The position numbers and the translations under genes were made by a program. Source: Chryseobacterium taiwanense (GTDB lineage: Bacteria > Bacteroidota > Bacteroidia > Flavobacteriales > Weeksellaceae). Taken from it: a DNA stretch of 64,000 nucleotides. Shown piece after piece: positions 1-9,471 of this stretch. The stretch spans positions 124,001 to 188,000 of the forward strand of contig NZ_JWTA01000005.1 of assembly GCF_000813825.1 (NCBI RefSeq), written 5' to 3'. Each line of letters opens with the position of its first letter. The first letter of the stretch is position 1. Below the pieces are notes generated by a model. The model searched no databases and was not told the DNA's origin. It saw nothing but the letters and a program-made list of their open reading frames with translations.

Positions 1-1299
1 ATACTAGTTTCTGATTTTTCACCTAAGTATTTTTCTTACGATTACAATACGAGATCTCAGAATGTAAGATTAGATACCGGAATTAATTTCGCAAGAAAAG
101 GGAATTTCGGATGGGGAATCGGCTATCAGTATCAGGAAGAAACATCCAATAACTACAATTCTTTTCTGGGAATACTAAATTCTTCTGACCTGAATATGTT
201 GAAAGCCCAAAGGTTTACAGAATATACAAGTTGGACAAGTCCAAATAAAAAACACTCTTCAATTTTAGGAATAGAAGGAGGATTGGTAACTTATCCGGAT
301 ATGGAGAAGCCGAGATTTCAGATGAAGCTCTCAGGAAATTACGGATATAAAGCATTCAATTTTAGTTATATTTATCAATATGGAGCGTATTTCCTTTCAG
401 AATATGCTTTCTCAAAAATGATGAATAGAACGGATGACTATAAAAAACTGTCTTTATCAGCTTTTTATAATAAAGCATTCTTTAAAGATAAAGTAAATCT
501 TACGTCAGGAGTATCCTATACAGATGATGTTTTGTATGGTAAAGCACCTTCTGCATTCTTTAATCTGAAATATCTGGGAAAACAATATGGGCTTTATTTG
601 AACTCATCTTGGTATAGATATTCGGTGGGAGTATTGCATAATAATATGCTGACTATTGAAGCTGGAATTACCCTTAATCTTCCAACCAATACTTTAGATC
701 CTGGTAAAAAAGGAAGTATAAAAGCTTTCGTTTATTATGATAATAATGATAATAATAGATATGATGAGGGAGATGAAGCAGCTGATGGATATGTTATTAT
801 GATTAATAATATTTCTTTCAAAAGCAACAAAGAAGGAAATGTGGAATACAAGCAGATCCCATATGGTAAATATCGTTTGAAACAAGTTATTCAGCAAGGT
901 TGGTATTATGATGAGATGGATATAGAAATGGATTCCCACCGTCGTCCATTAGAAATACCGCTTCACAGAAACGGAACTATTCGTGGAAAAATAACCTATG
1001 ATTTTGATGCGAAAACTGCTCAGGAATTCAATCCTAAATTAGGAGGGATTATCATTAATATTTTCCAGGGAGAAAAGTTATTACAAAGAATTGCAACTGA
1101 TGAAAACGGAGAGTTTTTAGCATTTTTAGGAACAGGAGAATATAGGATTTCTCTGAATGAAAGTACACTTCCTGTAAATACATATTGTGAGCAGGCTTAC
1201 GTAGATACCGAAAGTATTGCAGGTAAAATATCTGTCGTTAATCCTTTTGTGATTAAGGTAAAAGAAAAGAAAATTCGAGTAAAGAAATTCGGGAATTAA
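1..1299 (+). CDS. Outer-membrane beta-barrel protein with C-terminal Ig/SdrD-B-like domains, 5' end missing
   Basis: The reading frame is open from the first base of the window, so the start lies to the left and about 432 residues are visible. The first ~225 visible residues alternate short hydrophobic and aromatic strands typical of a porin or usher-like barrel. After a linker at about residue 233 come two beta-sandwich domains. The first contains VYYDNNDNNRYDEGDE, a pattern resembling calcium-binding SdrD-B-type repeats, followed by a 'YGKYRLKQV' prealbumin-like turn. The second has 'ATDENGEFLAFLGTGEYRI', which has the same fold signature. Position just before a sugar transferase suggests a role in polysaccharide or adhesin display, but this is inference. 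Specific function is unknown. Confidence 0.7.
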   Translation: MLVSDFSPKYFSYDYNTRSQNVRLDTGINFARKGNFGWGIGYQYQEETSNNYNSFLGILNSSDLNMLKAQRFTEYTSWTSPNKKHSSILGIEGGLVTYPDMEKPRFQMKLSGNYGYKAFNFSYIYQYGAYFLSEYAFSKMMNRTDDYKKLSLSAFYNKAFFKDKVNLTSGVSYTDDVLYGKAPSAFFNLKYLGKQYGLYLNSSWYRYSVGVLHNNMLTIEAGITLNLPTNTLDPGKKGSIKAFVYYDNNDNNRYDEGDEAADGYVIMINNISFKSNKEGNVEYKQIPYGKYRLKQVIQQGWYYDEMDIEMDSHRRPLEIPLHRNGTIRGKITYDFDAKTAQEFNPKLGGIIINIFQGEKLLQRIATDENGEFLAFLGTGEYRISLNESTLPVNTYCEQAYVDTESIAGKISVVNPFVIKVKEKKIRVKKFGN

Positions 1300-1313
1300 A
1301 TTCTCATATAGTA

Positions 1314-1339
1314 AAACCCATCTCATTGTAGATGGGTTT
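1314..1339 (+). terminator. Hairpin after the barrel gene
   Basis: A perfect 10-bp inverted repeat (AAACCCATCT / AGATGGGTTT) with a 6-base loop follows the stop codon of the barrel gene. The downstream T-tract is weak (TTTGATATTT). The right arm contains the upstream ATG at 1332 that could otherwise be taken as the start of the sugar transferase. Confidence 0.55.
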
Positions 1340-1403
1340 GATATTTAATATAAGGTTTAAAGCTATATCTTCCATATTTCATATATTTGTCAGGAATTCG
1401 GAA

Positions 1404-1976
1404 ATGGTGAAAAAATATCCTTGGTGGAAAGCGTTAATGGACTATAGCATGGCATTGATAATGATAATGCTTTTTATGCCTGTGTTTGTTATATTGGTAA
1501 TTTTAACATCTATAGATACAGGATTTCCAGGTATTTTCACGCAACAAAGAGTAGGGCTAGGCGGAAAGTTTTTTGTGATTTATAAATTCCGAACCTATCA
1601 TCCAAAGACTTCCCAGAAATCTGGTTTTGGAGAATGGATGAGAAAGACCAAACTGGATGAACTTCCGCAGCTTTTTAATATTCTTAAAGGAGAAATGTCT
1701 TTTGTTGGTCCGCGTCCTGATATTGCGGGTTATTATGATACATTAGAAGGAGATGATCGTTTGGTATTAAGATTAAAACCGGGGCTTACTTCTGAAGCCG
1801 GTATTAAATATAGAAATGAAGAAGAGCTTCTTCAAAATCAGTCAGAGCCTCTGAAATTTAATGATGAAGTCCTTTTCCCAGATAAAATAAAAATGAATTT
1901 GGAATATTATCACAAGCTTTCTTTTGAAACAGATGTTCTTATTTTACTCAAAACGTTTTCGATCCTAAAAGGATAA
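1404..1976 (+). CDS. Sugar-phosphate transferase (PglC/WcaJ-type initiating enzyme)
   Basis: Predicted to move a sugar phosphate from a nucleotide sugar onto undecaprenyl phosphate at the inner membrane, the first step of repeat-unit assembly. The 190-residue protein has one membrane segment (about residues 10-35), then the family signatures QQRVGLGGK, the variant YKFRTYHP, RKTKLDELPQLFN and VGPRPDI. This is the short, single-domain PglC-like form. An in-frame ATG at 1332 would add 24 residues, but it lies inside a transcription-stop hairpin and those residues do not look like the family, so 1404 is preferred. Substrate sugar cannot be read from the sequence. A second initiating transferase lies at 9472. 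Confidence 0.9.
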   Translation: MVKKYPWWKALMDYSMALIMIMLFMPVFVILVILTSIDTGFPGIFTQQRVGLGGKFFVIYKFRTYHPKTSQKSGFGEWMRKTKLDELPQLFNILKGEMSFVGPRPDIAGYYDTLEGDDRLVLRLKPGLTSEAGIKYRNEEELLQNQSEPLKFNDEVLFPDKIKMNLEYYHKLSFETDVLILLKTFSILKG

Positions 1977-2006
1977 TATTTGCAAGAAAAAAAAGTTATA
2001 AGGGGT

Positions 2007-2636
2007 ATGAGTTTTATGTTGAAAGATTTTTCGTTACTGATTGGTTTGTTTTCCACCACTATGCTAAGTGCACAAACTGAACTAAAAGTCAATACTGTAT
2101 TTATTCCAATGGGAATTTATAATGTAGGTATTGAAAAACCTATAAATCCTAAAGTTTCTTTACAAGCCGAAGTATTTGTATCTCCTTGGAAGTCATTTCT
2201 TGGAAAAAATCTTCAAATGTATATGGGAACGCTTGAAGGACGATATTATTTTAAAGAAACAGGAAATAAATGGTATGTGGGAACTTATTTATCAATGGCA
2301 GCCTTCAATCTTCAAAAATGGAATTATTGGAGTAAAACAACAGTAGAAGATGAAAATGGTAATCCGGAACTTTTATCTGATGGCAGTGTCCGTGTTACAG
2401 AAAGATATCAAAAAGGTTTAGCTTTTATATGGGGAGTAAGTGGGGGCTATCATTTTATGTTGGATAAAAAATGGGGATTGGATGTCTTCGCAGGAGTAGG
2501 TTTTACACAATCATTGTATAAAGGCTATATGGAAGATAATAATGAGAGGTATGATGGAGCCACAAAATGGAATAAAAGCGGTGAGCTTATTCCTACAAGA
2601 GCTGGTGTGATGTTAACTTATAAGTTAGAAAAATAA
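2007..2636 (+). CDS. DUF3575-like outer-membrane barrel protein
   Basis: The protein (209 residues) starts with a signal peptide ending LSAQ, then short amphipathic strands, and closes with 'AGVMLTYKLEK', an outer-membrane barrel ending. It resembles DUF3575 proteins, which often sit beside capsule or fimbrial genes in Bacteroidota. Starts at 2007 and 2016 are both possible; a TTG at 1980 is less likely because it pushes charged residues ahead of the signal peptide. The gene follows the sugar transferase by 30 bases and is probably cotranscribed. Function unknown. Confidence 0.7.
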   Translation: MSFMLKDFSLLIGLFSTTMLSAQTELKVNTVFIPMGIYNVGIEKPINPKVSLQAEVFVSPWKSFLGKNLQMYMGTLEGRYYFKETGNKWYVGTYLSMAAFNLQKWNYWSKTTVEDENGNPELLSDGSVRVTERYQKGLAFIWGVSGGYHFMLDKKWGLDVFAGVGFTQSLYKGYMEDNNERYDGATKWNKSGELIPTRAGVMLTYKLEK

Positions 2637-2752
2637 AATAAGCAGTTTTATTTAGTAAAAAGTGTTTTTAATATTGATAAATTAAAGACATTGATGATAA
2701 CTAAAAAAGCAATTTAAAGGGAGAATAGAACGACATTTTTATAAAAAAAATA

Positions 2753-2760
2753 TATATTTG
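2753..2760 (+). promoter_or_regulatory. Bacteroidota -7 element upstream of the Wzc-like kinase
   Basis: TATATTTG matches the TAnnTTTG consensus and lies 56 bases before the kinase start in a ~180-base intergenic gap. No clear TTTG at the -33 position was found, so this is a partial promoter. Confidence 0.45.
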
Positions 2761-2816
2761 CAGGATTTCAGATGAAATTCTGAAAGAATGTATAATTGAT
2801 GTGATAATCCGAAAAA

Positions 2817-5177
2817 ATGGATAAGAAATATTTAGAAGAAGAAACTAGTATAAAAGAAATTTTAGCTCCTTATTTAAAAAATTGGAAGTATTTTTTTATC
2901 TCTGTCATATTGATGTTTGTTTTGGCAGTATTTTATATTAAATCTACAGTTCCTATTTATAAAGCTCAGACTTCTGTGCTTATAAAAGATGCCAATAAAA
3001 TGCCTTCTGCTGCTGGAGATATTGGTGTACTTCAGGGTTTGGGAGGAATTGGAGGAATGAGTACTAATAGTATTGAAAATGAAATGGGTGTTTTTGCATC
3101 CAAAACTATAGTAGAAGATGTTTTGAAGGAACATAATTTTCAGACCCCAACATATACTAAACAAACCTTTTATGATTTAGAACTCTATGGAGTTACAAAT
3201 CCTTACATTATTAGGGTAATACAAGAAAAGAAAAATACTGAATTACCTAAAACTCCTATTTTTATTAAAACGAGAGGGAATGAAATTATATTATCGTCCG
3301 ATGAATGGAAGCAGGAAGTAAAGACCTCTTACGATAAAACTACAAATTTACCTTTTGCGACAATAATGATTGGGAAAAACCCAACATTTAAAGCATCTGC
3401 AAAAGTAAAGTTATCAGAAGTTTATTTTAATTATAATGATTTTGAAAGTACTGTAAATGGTTTTCAAGAGGCTTTAACAGTTGATTTGTTGGATAAAGAA
3501 GGAACTATTATAAGTCTTGCGGTAAACTTTCAAAATAAAGATAAAGCAAAAGATTTTCTTAATGGCCTAGTAAGACAATACAATGTGTATGCAATTAATG
3601 ATAAAAACATTGAATCTAAAAAAACAAAAGACTTTATCGATAAAAGAATTACACTTATATCTAGCGAATTAGGAAATGTTGAAACCGAAAAAGAAGATTA
3701 CAAAGCTAATAATAATATTGTTGATCTGCCAACGGAAGCAAGAATTAATCTCCAGCTAAAAGAGCAAAGCAAAGCTCAGATATTAGAATTAGGGACTCAG
3801 CTGGAACTTAATAAAATTCTTCAAAATAGTTTAAATAAAAAAGGAAAAGGAGATGTTTTACCCCTTAATATAGGGTTGGAAAATGATGGGGCTGTAAAAT
3901 TAATTCAAGAGTATAATGCGATTGTATTACAAAGAAATAAATATTTAGAAAATGCTACTCCAGACAATCCATTGGTGAAAGATGCCAATAAACAGATTGA
4001 AGAAATGAAGTCCTCTTTGTCACAGTCATTACAGAAAAATGTAACCTCATTAGAATTGGCAAAGAAAAAAGTGGAGGGGCAATTAGGAGGCTCTGAACAT
4101 ATGATCAGCAAAATACCTGCCCAAGAAAAATTATTTAGAAGTATAGAAAGGCAACAACAAATAAAAGAGAACCTTTATCTGCTACTTTTACAAAAAAGAG
4201 AAGAGGCTGCTATAAGTATGGAAATTACAGCTGATAAAGCAAGGGTGTTGGATAAAGCGTTTGTATTTAAAAATCCAATTGCCCCTAGAAAAATGGTGAT
4301 TTTGGGAATGTTTCTTTTAGTTGGTGCCCTAATTCCGTTTTCAATTATATATTTGAAAGGATTATTACAAAGTAAAATCATTAAAAGGGCTGATCTCACA
4401 AAACTTACCAAAATTCCAGTTCTTGCTGAAATTCCAAGATTGAAAAACAAGGAAAATGCGCTTGTGAGTTTTAATGATGTTTCACCAATGGCTGAAGCGT
4501 TCAGGATCTTTGTTACAAATTTAAGATTCTTACTGCCTAGTAAGGAATCTCCATATACTATTATGGTTACTTCATCTGTAAAAGGAGAAGGGAAAACATT
4601 TATTTCTACTAATCTTTCAATCATATTAGCTTCTTCCAGAGATAAAGTATTGGTGATTGGTGCAGATGTCAGAAATCCTCAACTGCAACGTTATAACCCT
4701 TCTATGAAATCAGCAAAAGGCTTAACGGAATTTCTAAGTGAAGATGTTCAGAATGTTAACGAAATCATACATCCGAGCGGATATAATGATAACTGTGACT
4801 TTATTTATTCTGGATCCATTCCACCAAATCCATCAGATCTTTTGCAAAATGGTAGATTGGATGAGTTATTAGTAATGATTAAAGAGCAGAATAAATACAA
4901 GTATATTGTTTTGGATACAGCCCCTCTTCTTTTAGTAACAGATTCTTTCCTTATTGCAGATAAAAGCGATGTAATTGTATATGTTACGAGATCAGAAATC
5001 ACCGAAAAAAAATATATAGAATTTTTGAATCATTCAAACGAGGATAATAAACTTAAAAATGTCGGAATAATTTTAAATGGGATCAAAGAATCTAATTTCG
5101 GATATGGTAATAAGTTTGGATATGGTTATCATGCAGAGGGAGAAAAATCTTTCTTTAAAAAAATATTTAAGAATTGA
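2817..5177 (+). CDS. Wzc-like polysaccharide co-polymerase / tyrosine autokinase
   Basis: Controls chain length and export of the polysaccharide and autophosphorylates on tyrosine. In order: membrane segment at residues 24-43, a long periplasmic Wzz region with coiled-coil stretches, a second membrane segment at ~490-512, then a cytoplasmic BY-kinase domain. That domain has Walker A (GEGKT, ~590), Walker A' (VLVIGADVRNPQ, ~612), Walker B (YIVLDTAP, ~697) and a C-terminal tyrosine-rich tail (FGYGNKFGYGY). At 786 residues it is a full-length one-piece kinase of the Gram-negative type. The first Asp of the usual DxDxR Walker A' is Gly here. No matching tyrosine phosphatase gene is in this cluster. 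It heads the downstream polymerase and glycosyltransferase genes. Confidence 0.92.
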   Translation: MDKKYLEEETSIKEILAPYLKNWKYFFISVILMFVLAVFYIKSTVPIYKAQTSVLIKDANKMPSAAGDIGVLQGLGGIGGMSTNSIENEMGVFASKTIVEDVLKEHNFQTPTYTKQTFYDLELYGVTNPYIIRVIQEKKNTELPKTPIFIKTRGNEIILSSDEWKQEVKTSYDKTTNLPFATIMIGKNPTFKASAKVKLSEVYFNYNDFESTVNGFQEALTVDLLDKEGTIISLAVNFQNKDKAKDFLNGLVRQYNVYAINDKNIESKKTKDFIDKRITLISSELGNVETEKEDYKANNNIVDLPTEARINLQLKEQSKAQILELGTQLELNKILQNSLNKKGKGDVLPLNIGLENDGAVKLIQEYNAIVLQRNKYLENATPDNPLVKDANKQIEEMKSSLSQSLQKNVTSLELAKKKVEGQLGGSEHMISKIPAQEKLFRSIERQQQIKENLYLLLLQKREEAAISMEITADKARVLDKAFVFKNPIAPRKMVILGMFLLVGALIPFSIIYLKGLLQSKIIKRADLTKLTKIPVLAEIPRLKNKENALVSFNDVSPMAEAFRIFVTNLRFLLPSKESPYTIMVTSSVKGEGKTFISTNLSIILASSRDKVLVIGADVRNPQLQRYNPSMKSAKGLTEFLSEDVQNVNEIIHPSGYNDNCDFIYSGSIPPNPSDLLQNGRLDELLVMIKEQNKYKYIVLDTAPLLLVTDSFLIADKSDVIVYVTRSEITEKKYIEFLNHSNEDNKLKNVGIILNGIKESNFGYGNKFGYGYHAEGEKSFFKKIFKN

Positions 5178-5467
5178 TGAATAAATGCTACTCTGGTTGT
5201 TTTATTGACAAAGTTCACTAAATATAATATAGATAGCCACTGTATTTATGTTGTTTTGAATTTTAACAGAGTTGTTATAAAAAATACAGTTCATGGATTT
5301 CAAGATGGAATTTGAAAAGTGAATGATATGCTTTAGAAATTTTATTTAATTATTTTTTTTGAAATTAAATTTCATTAGGTAATTTAATAATTTCGGGCTT
5401 TGTTTTTTTGTTAAAAAACTTAAAAAAAATCAATAAAGTAGACATATTTAATAGACGAAAATTATAA
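5178..5467. other. AT-rich intergenic stretch without a gene
   Basis: This 290-base gap between the kinase and the polymerase carries no credible reading frame. It contains a perfect odd palindrome at 5360-5374 (TGAAATT-A-AATTTCA), followed by several T-tracts. No exact TAnnTTTG element was found on the plus strand. It may hold a promoter or transcript-processing site for the polymerase operon. Confidence 0.5.
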
Positions 5468-6514
5468 ATGATTGTATTACTTTTCTTTTTATTTGCCGTA
5501 ATAACAGTGTTATATGTTATTAGTCCTGAAAATAAATATTTAAATAATATATTTTTATTTTTAGTGATGATAGCTTTAATTTTCACGGCTGGCTTAAGAG
5601 GAAAGGGAGTGGATAATGATTATTATGTATACCGTTCTTTCTGGAGGATGAGAAAAATTGATGATGGAACGGTGGAATATTCATTTTATCTTATTAAAGT
5701 GCTTATAAAAAACTTGTTACATCTTCAATTTCAATATTTGCTACTGGCGTATGCCTTTATTGGAGTAACTACTAAAATTTTAGCAATAAAAAAAATAACC
5801 CCATTGTTATGGGGATCCATACTTATATACTTTTCACATTATTTTCTTTTACATGAATTTACTCAAATAAGGATTGGAGTTGCTACAGGATTTGTTTTAT
5901 TTTCAATATATTTTTTAAGTGAGAAAAAATATGTTTTTTTTGCTATCTTTTCATTTTTGGCAATTATTTTTCATCAATCTTGTTTTCTTGTATTGCTTTT
6001 TCCTTTGATAAGAAATAGTAATAGAAATACATGGATCTATGCTATGTTGATTCCTCTGGGATATATCTTCTATTTTTTAAACACATATCTCCATATCAAT
6101 ATACCTATCCCGATTCTTCAGAATAAAATAGATTTGTATGAAGAAGCTACAAAATCTGGATTTTTAAAAGACTCGAAGATTAATCCATTTAACGCATTAT
6201 TATTAATACGAATACTTATTTTTTATGTAATATTTTATCAATCTAAAAAAATCTCTCATTTTTTTCCGCACTTATATATATATTTAAAAATATATAGTTT
6301 ATCCCTTTTTAGCTTTTTGTTCTTTAGTAGAATTCCGGTTTTTTCTTTTAGAATACAAGAATTATTAGGTGTTGTTGAAATAATTTTGATACCTACTATT
6401 TTTTATTTGTTTTCAGAGAGATTTAAATGGCTTGGAAAGCTTTCTGTCTGGATGATTTCTCTAGGTTTTTTATTACTAGATATCTTTTATGTTAAATTAG
6501 TAATAGTAAAATAA
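5468..6514 (+). CDS. EpsG-family polysaccharide polymerase (Wzy-like)
   Basis: An inner-membrane protein of 348 residues with about ten hydrophobic segments and few charged loops. The early loop 'RGKGVDNDYYVYRSFW' matches the conserved loop of EpsG/Wzy-like polymerases, and 'HEFTQIRIGVATGF' is the second typical family motif. It would join repeat units in the periplasm. The stop codon directly abuts the next start (TAAATG), indicating one transcript with the glycosyltransferases. It is strikingly A+T-rich even for this genome, as is common for polymerase genes of exchanged sugar loci. Confidence 0.85.
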   Translation: MIVLLFFLFAVITVLYVISPENKYLNNIFLFLVMIALIFTAGLRGKGVDNDYYVYRSFWRMRKIDDGTVEYSFYLIKVLIKNLLHLQFQYLLLAYAFIGVTTKILAIKKITPLLWGSILIYFSHYFLLHEFTQIRIGVATGFVLFSIYFLSEKKYVFFAIFSFLAIIFHQSCFLVLLFPLIRNSNRNTWIYAMLIPLGYIFYFLNTYLHINIPIPILQNKIDLYEEATKSGFLKDSKINPFNALLLIRILIFYVIFYQSKKISHFFPHLYIYLKIYSLSLFSFLFFSRIPVFSFRIQELLGVVEIILIPTIFYLFSERFKWLGKLSVWMISLGFLLLDIFYVKLVIVK

Positions 6515-7336
6515 ATGAAAACACTAGCCATATTATTATCAACCTATAACGGAGAGAAATATCTTAAGGAACAAATTGATTCTATTTTACAGCAGAGTTT
6601 TTCTCATTTTGATATCTATATTAGAGATGATGGATCTACAGATTGTACTATAGACATTATTCAAGAGTATATTAATGGGTATTCTAATATTCATTTTTTT
6701 AAAGGAGCTAATCTGGGCGCGGCATTGAGCTTTATGGATTTGTTGAAAAAAGTGAATTCAGATTATTATATGTTCTGTGATCAGGATGATGTTTGGCTGC
6801 AAAATAAAATTGAAAAATCTATATCTAGGATAGTTCAAATAGAAACAAAAGGAGAACCCGCTTTGGTATTTTCCGATGCAAAAATTGTCGATGAAAAATT
6901 AAACTTAGTCAATAACTCTTTTTGGAATTATAATAAAACCTTTCCGGAAATTCTTTTATCAAATCCAAAATTCATTAGTGTCTTTAATTGTAGTCCTGGA
7001 TGCACAATGATATTCAATAATGAATTAAAAAAACATTTAACGGATTATGATGAAGATATGTTGATGCATGATTGGTATATAATGATTAAAGCTCTCCAGA
7101 AAGGAGTGGTAAGTTATATAAATACATCTTTGATGCTTTATAGACAGCATTCTAATAATACTATTGGAGCAAATGAAGTTTCTGTAAAGACATTCGTTAA
7201 TAAAGTGTTTTTATTTCCTAACATTTTAAAAGAGCAGATTAAAACTTTTAAATTTGTTAAAAAATATACTAATATAAATTTATTAAATTATTATATTTTA
7301 AAGATAAAGTTCAATTATAAGCGTCTAAAGATATGA
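6515..7336 (+). CDS. Family 2 glycosyltransferase
   Basis: Adds a sugar to the lipid-linked repeat unit on the cytoplasmic face. The 273-residue protein has the GT-A nucleotide-sugar start 'STYNGEKYL', the acidic 'RDDGSTD' and the metal-binding 'CDQDDVW' motif. The pattern resembles WcaA/rhamnosyltransferase-like GT2 enzymes. Gene start abuts the polymerase stop, and its end overlaps the next gene by 4 bases (ATGA). Donor and acceptor are not predictable. Confidence 0.9.
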   Translation: MKTLAILLSTYNGEKYLKEQIDSILQQSFSHFDIYIRDDGSTDCTIDIIQEYINGYSNIHFFKGANLGAALSFMDLLKKVNSDYYMFCDQDDVWLQNKIEKSISRIVQIETKGEPALVFSDAKIVDEKLNLVNNSFWNYNKTFPEILLSNPKFISVFNCSPGCTMIFNNELKKHLTDYDEDMLMHDWYIMIKALQKGVVSYINTSLMLYRQHSNNTIGANEVSVKTFVNKVFLFPNILKEQIKTFKFVKKYTNINLLNYYILKIKFNYKRLKI

Positions 7337-8082
7337 TAAAAGAATCAGTTTCAGTTTGTATAGCGACTTATAATGGACAAGACTATATAAAGGCGCAAGT
7401 TGATTCTATTTTGAAGCAATTGAATATTGATGATGAAATAATTATATCTGACGATGGTTCTACCGATGACACTCTAAACATTATAAAAAATTATAAGGAT
7501 AATCGGATAAAAATATTTTTGAATAATAAAACAAATAAAAAAAATGCATTTGGTTATGTTTCAAAAAACTTTGAAAATGCCATAATTAATGCTAAAGGAA
7601 ACTTTATTTTTTTAGCAGATCAAGATGATATTTGGGAGGATGATAAAATACAAGTATGTAGAAAAGTATTGGAAAATAATGACTTGGTATTGCATGATTG
7701 TAGAGTTGTAAATAAAGATAATCAAGAACTTTTTTCATCATACTTTAAGCTTAATAAATCTAGGCAGGGTATTTTAAAAAATCTAGTGAAAAATTCGTAT
7801 CTCGGATGTTGCATGGCGTTTAGAAGATCAGTATTGGATTTTGCATTACCATTTCCACAAAAAGAAGTTCCTCATGATATTTGGCTAGGATTGATTGCTG
7901 AATGTTTTGGTAAAGTTCAGTTTTTAAATAAAAAATTAGTTGGATATAGAAGGCATGGGAATAATTTATCAGCCTCAGGAGAGCGTAGTTCTAATAATTT
8001 ATTTTTCAAATTGAAATACAGACTTATAATATTAACTGAGCTCTTAATAAGAGTTGTACACATTAAAAGCAGGCTAAGATGA
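7333..8082 (+). CDS. Family 2 glycosyltransferase
   Basis: A second GT2 enzyme of 249 residues, with 'ATYNGQDYI', 'SDDGSTDDT' and 'LADQDDIWEDDK'. It is clearly a paralogue of the gene just upstream, suggesting duplication followed by a change of linkage or donor. It overlaps both neighbours by 4 bases (ATGA), the mark of translational coupling. Confidence 0.9.
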   Translation: MIKESVSVCIATYNGQDYIKAQVDSILKQLNIDDEIIISDDGSTDDTLNIIKNYKDNRIKIFLNNKTNKKNAFGYVSKNFENAIINAKGNFIFLADQDDIWEDDKIQVCRKVLENNDLVLHDCRVVNKDNQELFSSYFKLNKSRQGILKNLVKNSYLGCCMAFRRSVLDFALPFPQKEVPHDIWLGLIAECFGKVQFLNKKLVGYRRHGNNLSASGERSSNNLFFKLKYRLIILTELLIRVVHIKSRLR

Positions 8083-9212
8083 AAATATTGCAGTTGGGTA
8101 AGTTTTATCCTATAAAAGGAGGTGTTGAAAAAGTGATGTATGATCTAGTTTTAGGATTGTCTCAGAGAATGATACATTGTGATATGCTCTGCGCATCAGA
8201 AAAGAAAACAGAACAGGAAGAAATAATTGAATTTAATCCATTCTCGAAACTTTTTATAGAACCATCAATAATAGAGTTGGCAAAAACCAAAATTTCAATT
8301 AGATTAATTTCAAAACTTAAAAAAATTGCGCAGAGATATGATATTATACATATTCATCATCCAGATCCAATGAGTGCACTAGCATTGTTTATTAGCGGTT
8401 ATAAAGGAAAAGTTATTCTTCATTGGCATAGTGATATTTTAGCGCAAAAAAAGCTACTTCTGCTGTATAAACCATTACAAAATTGGCTGTTGAAAAGAGC
8501 TGATTTAATACTTGCAACAAGTCCCAATTATATAGAATGTTCGGAAGATTTAAAAAAATATAAAAGTAAATGTGATGTTCTTCCTATTGGGATTGAAGAT
8601 ATTTCTTTATATTCTGATGTTGCAGCTTTAAAAAAAATTAAAGAAAAATATAAGAATAAGAAAATTGTTTTTAGTCTTGGAAGATTAGTAAATTACAAAG
8701 GCTTTGAATATTTAATTAATGCAGCAGATTATCTTAATGATGATTATGTAATATTGATAGGAGGAGAAGGACCATTAAAAAGTAATTTACAGGATTTAAT
8801 AAATAAGAAAAATCTTTCTTCCAAAGTAGAATTATTAGGGTATTTAGATGATGCAAATTTATACGCATATTATAATGCTTGTGATTTATTTTGTCTAAGT
8901 TCTATAGAAAAAACAGAAGCCTTTGCTATTGTGCAAATTGAAGCTATGGCATTTGGAAAACCGGTAGTAGCAACTAGAATTTATGGTAGTGGTGTTCCTT
9001 GGGTAAATGAAGATGGGTATTCAGGATTCAATGTTACTCCTCGAAATTCTAAGGAAATTGGATTAACTATTCTTAAAACACTTCAAAACCAAGAGACCTA
9101 TGATAAATATTCTAGTAATGCAAGAAAGCGATATTTAGAAAATTTTAGTATTAATATAATGATAGAAAATTGTGTGAAATTTTATAATGTTTTAGAAAAA
9201 AGTTCTCATTAA
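8079..9212 (+). CDS. Family 4 glycosyltransferase
   Basis: A retaining GT-B enzyme of 377 residues. The N-terminal domain begins 'LGKFYPIKGGVEKVM' (acceptor side) and the C-terminal domain carries 'FSLGRLVNYKGFEYLI' and the E-x7-E motif EKTEAFAIVQIE that binds the nucleotide-sugar donor. It is the last gene of the overlapping polymerase-glycosyltransferase run, and a 259-base gap follows. Confidence 0.92.
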   Translation: MKILQLGKFYPIKGGVEKVMYDLVLGLSQRMIHCDMLCASEKKTEQEEIIEFNPFSKLFIEPSIIELAKTKISIRLISKLKKIAQRYDIIHIHHPDPMSALALFISGYKGKVILHWHSDILAQKKLLLLYKPLQNWLLKRADLILATSPNYIECSEDLKKYKSKCDVLPIGIEDISLYSDVAALKKIKEKYKNKKIVFSLGRLVNYKGFEYLINAADYLNDDYVILIGGEGPLKSNLQDLINKKNLSSKVELLGYLDDANLYAYYNACDLFCLSSIEKTEAFAIVQIEAMAFGKPVVATRIYGSGVPWVNEDGYSGFNVTPRNSKEIGLTILKTLQNQETYDKYSSNARKRYLENFSINIMIENCVKFYNVLEKSSH

Positions 9213-9418
9213 AAAACATAAATATTTTATTTTTTGATGGAAATATTGTTGTACATTGTCTAATATGTTGAAATAAGAGTAGGTTTATTTTATTCTTAGA
9301 ACATGAGATAAATGTATATTTTATTCTTTATTATCTGGATTCATTTTTTATGAACATTAATGTATTAACCTTTTGATAACATCTAATTTTTAACATTTAA
9401 GGTATAAAATAATATATA

Positions 9419-9426
9419 TATATTTG
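9419..9426 (+). promoter_or_regulatory. -7 element upstream of the second sugar transferase
   Basis: TATATTTG matches TAnnTTTG, with TTTA 19 bases upstream in place of the -33 TTTG. It would give a leader of about 40 bases before the ATG at 9472, so the last two sugar genes may have their own transcript. Confidence 0.5.
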
Positions 9427-9471
9427 TATAAAATCTAAAGTGTTATTTTTCATGAGTTGTAGTATTTAAAA

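Noticed and set aside
694..939. Reading frame on the minus strand inside the barrel gene
   Set aside because: Low-complexity Ile/Asn-rich translation opposite a well-supported gene; a shadow frame.
1332..1403. Longer N-terminus for the first sugar transferase from ATG 1332
   Set aside because: The start lies in the arm of a terminator-like hairpin and the extra 24 residues do not resemble the family.
2753..9426. Missing export protein (Wza-like) and flippase (Wzx) in the sugar locus
   Set aside because: Not a finding: the locus extends beyond the left edge, so they may lie outside the window.
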